64,000 nucleotides of DNA from JAFAHS01 sp046728175 (lineage in GTDB: Bacteria; Desulfobacterota; Binatia; Binatales; Binataceae), in contig JBKPEA010000013.1 of NCBI GenBank assembly GCA_046728175.1, positions 1 through 64,000 on the forward strand. Reading direction: 5' to 3'. This document shows positions 61,882-64,000 of this stretch, piece after piece (position 1 is the first letter of the stretch; every line of letters starts with the position of its first letter). A program made the translations under genes and the position numbers. The notes under the pieces were generated by a model that saw only the letters and a list, made by a program, of their open reading frames with translations, was not told where the DNA came from and ran no database searches.

Positions 61882-63336
61882 TCAGTCTTCGTCGGATTTG
61901 AGCCCCAGCTCCGCCACCGTGATTCCGAGCTCCTTCATCTTTTGCTGAAAGCTCTGCCGGTACATCCCGGTCCGTTCCGCCGCCCGCGAAATATTGCCGC
62001 CGGTGGCACGGAGCGCACGGACAAAAAATGCGCGCTCCCAGTCGCCGACAAATTTCTCCTTCGCCTCGCGAAAGGTCATCCCGTTCGGCGCTGCCACCCA
62101 CCTTTCATCAACTTCATGGTCGAGCACCGCCGGCGCGGTGCCGGCCTGACTGCTCGCCACGTCCACTTCCGACCCGGAAAGCAGGTCCGCCGGTGTGATC
62201 TCGTTGCCCGAAGACAGGATCACCGCCTGGTCGACCGCGGCCTTGAGGGAGCGCGCGTTGCCCTTCCACGGCTGCGCGATGCAGGCGCGCATCGCCTCCG
62301 CGGTCAGTTGCTTCTCGGGTTTCTCGTAACGCTGGCAGGCCTCGCGGATGAAGTGCTGGACCATCAGCGGAATGTCTTCCCGCCGTTCGCGCAAGGCGGG
62401 CAGTCGGACCTCGACTACCTTGATGCGATAGTAGAGGTCTTCGCGGAACCGCCCCTGCTTGACCATCGCCTCGAGGTCCTGGTTGGTCGCGGCGATTATG
62501 CGCACGTCGACCGCCAGCGGCTGGTTTCCTCCGATGCGCTCGAACTGCTTTTCCTGCAGTACGCGCAGCAGCTTGGCCTGCGTCTCGAGGCCCATGTCAC
62601 CGATTTCATCGAGAAACAGCGTGCCGCCGTCCGCCGCTTCGAACTTGCCCTCGCGCCGGGCGACGGCGCCCGTGAACGCGCCCTTCTCATGGCCGAACAG
62701 CTCGCTTTCGACCAACTCGCGGGAGAACGCGGCGCAGTTGACCGCGATAAACGCGGCGCGCGCACGCGGGCTGCGAAAATGAATCGCGCGCGCGACCAGT
62801 TCCTTGCCAGTGCCCGACTCACCGCGCACCAGCACGGTGACGTCGGTGGGCGCGACCTTTTCGATAGTCTCATAAACCCGCACCATCGCCGCGGAGCGGC
62901 CGATCATGTTCTCGAAGGTGCCGGTCTCCAGGCGCACGCGCTCCAGCAACTGGTCGTGGGCGCGCCGAAGAAGCTGCGTCTCCATTACCTTGCGGACCTT
63001 GAGGCGTAACTCGTCGTTGTCGAACGGCTTGGGCAGGTAGTCCTCGGCCCCCGCCTTCATCGCCTCGACCGCGATCCGCTGATTGCCGTATGCGGTGATC
63101 ATCAGGACCGCGCACTGCGGGTCCAATTCGTGGACCTGGCGCAACAGGTCCAGGCCACTCATCCCCTTCATCGAAAGATCGGTGATGATCACGTGAAATA
63201 GACCGGCCTTGACCTTTTCCAGCGCCTGTTCTCCGGACTCGGACGTTTCGACCTCGTAGCCTTCTTTGGTGAAGAGGCCTTTGAGCGCGATGACGATTCC
63301 GCGCTCGTCGTCGACGATGAGTAGCCGGCCCTTCAT
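61882..63336 (-). CDS. NtrC-family sigma-54-dependent response regulator
   Basis: A 484-residue activator: receiver domain (about 5-120, with DDE at 9-11, the phospho-Asp in IITDLSMKG near 53 and the Lys in YLPKPFDNDE near 103), AAA+ domain (about 140-370) with GESGTGKE, GAFTGA in EKGAFTGAV (sigma-54 contact) and FLDEIGDM, and a Fis-type HTH (SRAAERTGMYRQSFQQKMKE). It should activate sigma-54 promoters when phosphorylated by the kinase whose gene overlaps it by four bases. Its targets are probably in the adjacent operon, but this is inference. Confidence 0.95.
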   Translation of the reverse strand: MKGRLLIVDDERGIVIALKGLFTKEGYEVETSESGEQALEKVKAGLFHVIITDLSMKGMSGLDLLRQVHELDPQCAVLMITAYGNQRIAVEAMKAGAEDYLPKPFDNDELRLKVRKVMETQLLRRAHDQLLERVRLETGTFENMIGRSAAMVRVYETIEKVAPTDVTVLVRGESGTGKELVARAIHFRSPRARAAFIAVNCAAFSRELVESELFGHEKGAFTGAVARREGKFEAADGGTLFLDEIGDMGLETQAKLLRVLQEKQFERIGGNQPLAVDVRIIAATNQDLEAMVKQGRFREDLYYRIKVVEVRLPALRERREDIPLMVQHFIREACQRYEKPEKQLTAEAMRACIAQPWKGNARSLKAAVDQAVILSSGNEITPADLLSGSEVDVASSQAGTAPAVLDHEVDERWVAAPNGMTFREAKEKFVGDWERAFFVRALRATGGNISRAAERTGMYRQSFQQKMKELGITVAELGLKSDED

Positions 63337-64000
63337 TGCGGACCTCGGGGATTTGCACCCTGCGCCGTCATCGGCATTGGGGTTTCGGTCGATGCACTTC
63401 CGTTCATCGAGATCGACGTGGTCGCGGGTGAGTCTGCCAGCGGTTCAGTCGCATCGACCGGGGTCTCGCGGACCGCATCGGCGAGCGGAATCGACACCAG
63501 GAACTCCGTGCCGACCCCGAGCTCGCTTGACACCTCGATGGTACCGCGATGCGCGTCGATAACCTTCTTGGCGACGCCGAGCCCCAACCCCGTGCCGTTC
63601 TGTTTTGAGCTGTAGAAGGGATTGAAGATCTTGGCCTGCTTGTCCTCAGGGATTCCGCATCCGTTGTCGCGCACGATCACGGTCGCAACTCCGCCGCGTC
63701 CTCGATGAATGGCGACTTCGAGCCGCCGTTCGCCGGTGGTCGAGCTCATTGCGTCGATCGCGTTGTCGATCATGTTGGAAAATACCTGCCTCAGCTTGTC
63801 GGCATCGGCGCGCACCGTCGGTCCGGTCAGGTAGTTGCGCGAAACCTTGACCGAATTAGCCTCGAGTTTGCTCCGCATCTGGGTCAGCGCTCCGTCAAGG
63901 ACGCCCGACAGGTTCACGTTGTCGAAATTGTAGTCCTCTTCCTTGGCGTACTTCAGAAGATGCGACACGCTGCGCTCCACCCGCGCCAGCTCATCGAGTG
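63333..64000 (-). CDS. NtrB-like sensor histidine kinase (5' end outside window)
   Basis: The C-terminal ~222 residues of a sensor histidine kinase. The ATP-binding domain is complete: N box LRQVFSNMIDNAIDAM, G1 box DNGCGIPED, and GTGLGLGVAKKVIDAH. The phospho-acceptor His and any sensor domain lie beyond the right edge; the frame extends through position 64000. The last ~50 residues are a Thr/Ser/Pro/Met-rich tail. The stop overlaps the response-regulator start by four bases, so the two form a cognate pair. Confidence 0.93.
   Translation of the reverse strand, partial: LDELARVERSVSHLLKYAKEEDYNFDNVNLSGVLDGALTQMRSKLEANSVKVSRNYLTGPTVRADADKLRQVFSNMIDNAIDAMSSTTGERRLEVAIHRGRGGVATVIVRDNGCGIPEDKQAKIFNPFYSSKQNGTGLGLGVAKKVIDAHRGTIEVSSELGVGTEFLVSIPLADAVRETPVDATEPLADSPATTSISMNGSASTETPMPMTAQGANPRGPQ

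Noticed and set aside
61276..63009. A 577-codon open frame on the plus strand across ICMT and the response regulator
   Set aside because: It is antisense to genes with clear domains, and its translation is rich in Arg/His as expected for a shadow frame.

Overview
This 64 kb window is one contiguous, gene-dense, GC-rich bacterial chromosome segment. It carries about 56 protein genes, no tRNA, rRNA or CRISPR array, and no insertion sequence that I could recognise. The cell is clearly Gram-negative: there is a beta-barrel porin ending in Phe, a SurA-type periplasmic foldase, lipoproteins, murein-recycling enzymes and a PspA-family protein. The run mfd - surA-like - pdxA - uvrA, the NtrB/NtrC-type sigma-54 regulators and a DUF35/thiolase/MaoC acyl-CoA cluster suggest a deltaproteobacterial-grade or related uncultured soil lineage (Binatota/Desulfobacterota-like). 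That placement is inference only.

Layout. 1-4035 (+): end of an S51 peptidase, then enolase, phosphoglycerate mutase and a nucleotidyltransferase, the last three in overlapping or tight order. 4129-9843: a NorD/CobT-like VWA protein (-), a secreted M16 peptidase pair (+) and DUF488 (+). 9822-19272 (-): Mfd, SurA-like lipoprotein, PdxA, UvrA, then a TPR gene broken by two frameshifts. 19656-23439: YihY, a PDZ protein, a D-2-hydroxyacid dehydrogenase and an exported YqgE/AlgH homologue. 23556-27270 (-): LdcA, a serine hydrolase and Mpl, a murein-recycling set. 27350-28495: an orphan FtsX/MacB-like permease.

28651-33624: an acyl-CoA cluster with an alpha/beta hydrolase, a thiolase-like protein, a DUF35 partner, a PHP protein and two MaoC proteins (-), plus a divergent enoyl-CoA hydratase (+). 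The hydrolase, the thiolase and both MaoC proteins each lack a canonical catalytic residue. 33733-47579: BON-PDZ membrane protein, citrate synthase, DedA, DUF2007, a GH13 enzyme, an M1 peptidase with HEAT repeats, a polysaccharide deacetylase, glutamine synthetase with a clear terminator, a DUF1646 permease and a porin. 47810-58146: acyl-CoA dehydrogenase, a small anchored protein, an XRE regulator, two MFS transporters, a CysQ-like phosphatase with a deoxyhypusine-synthase-like protein, a cytidylate-kinase-like/BON fusion, PgpA and CinA. 58241-59346: a divergent XRE-cupin regulator and GNAT enzyme.

The most distinctive region is 59435-64000 (-): histidine kinase, NtrC-type activator, isoprenylcysteine-methyltransferase-like membrane protein, PspA-family coiled coil, and then three small ORFs. 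Two of these are paralogous proteins built from six-residue G-P-L-x-V-x repeats, one anchored by a membrane helix and one a lipoprotein. Between them lies a 53-codon ORF. I read this as a candidate, possibly undescribed, envelope-stress or envelope-scaffold locus.
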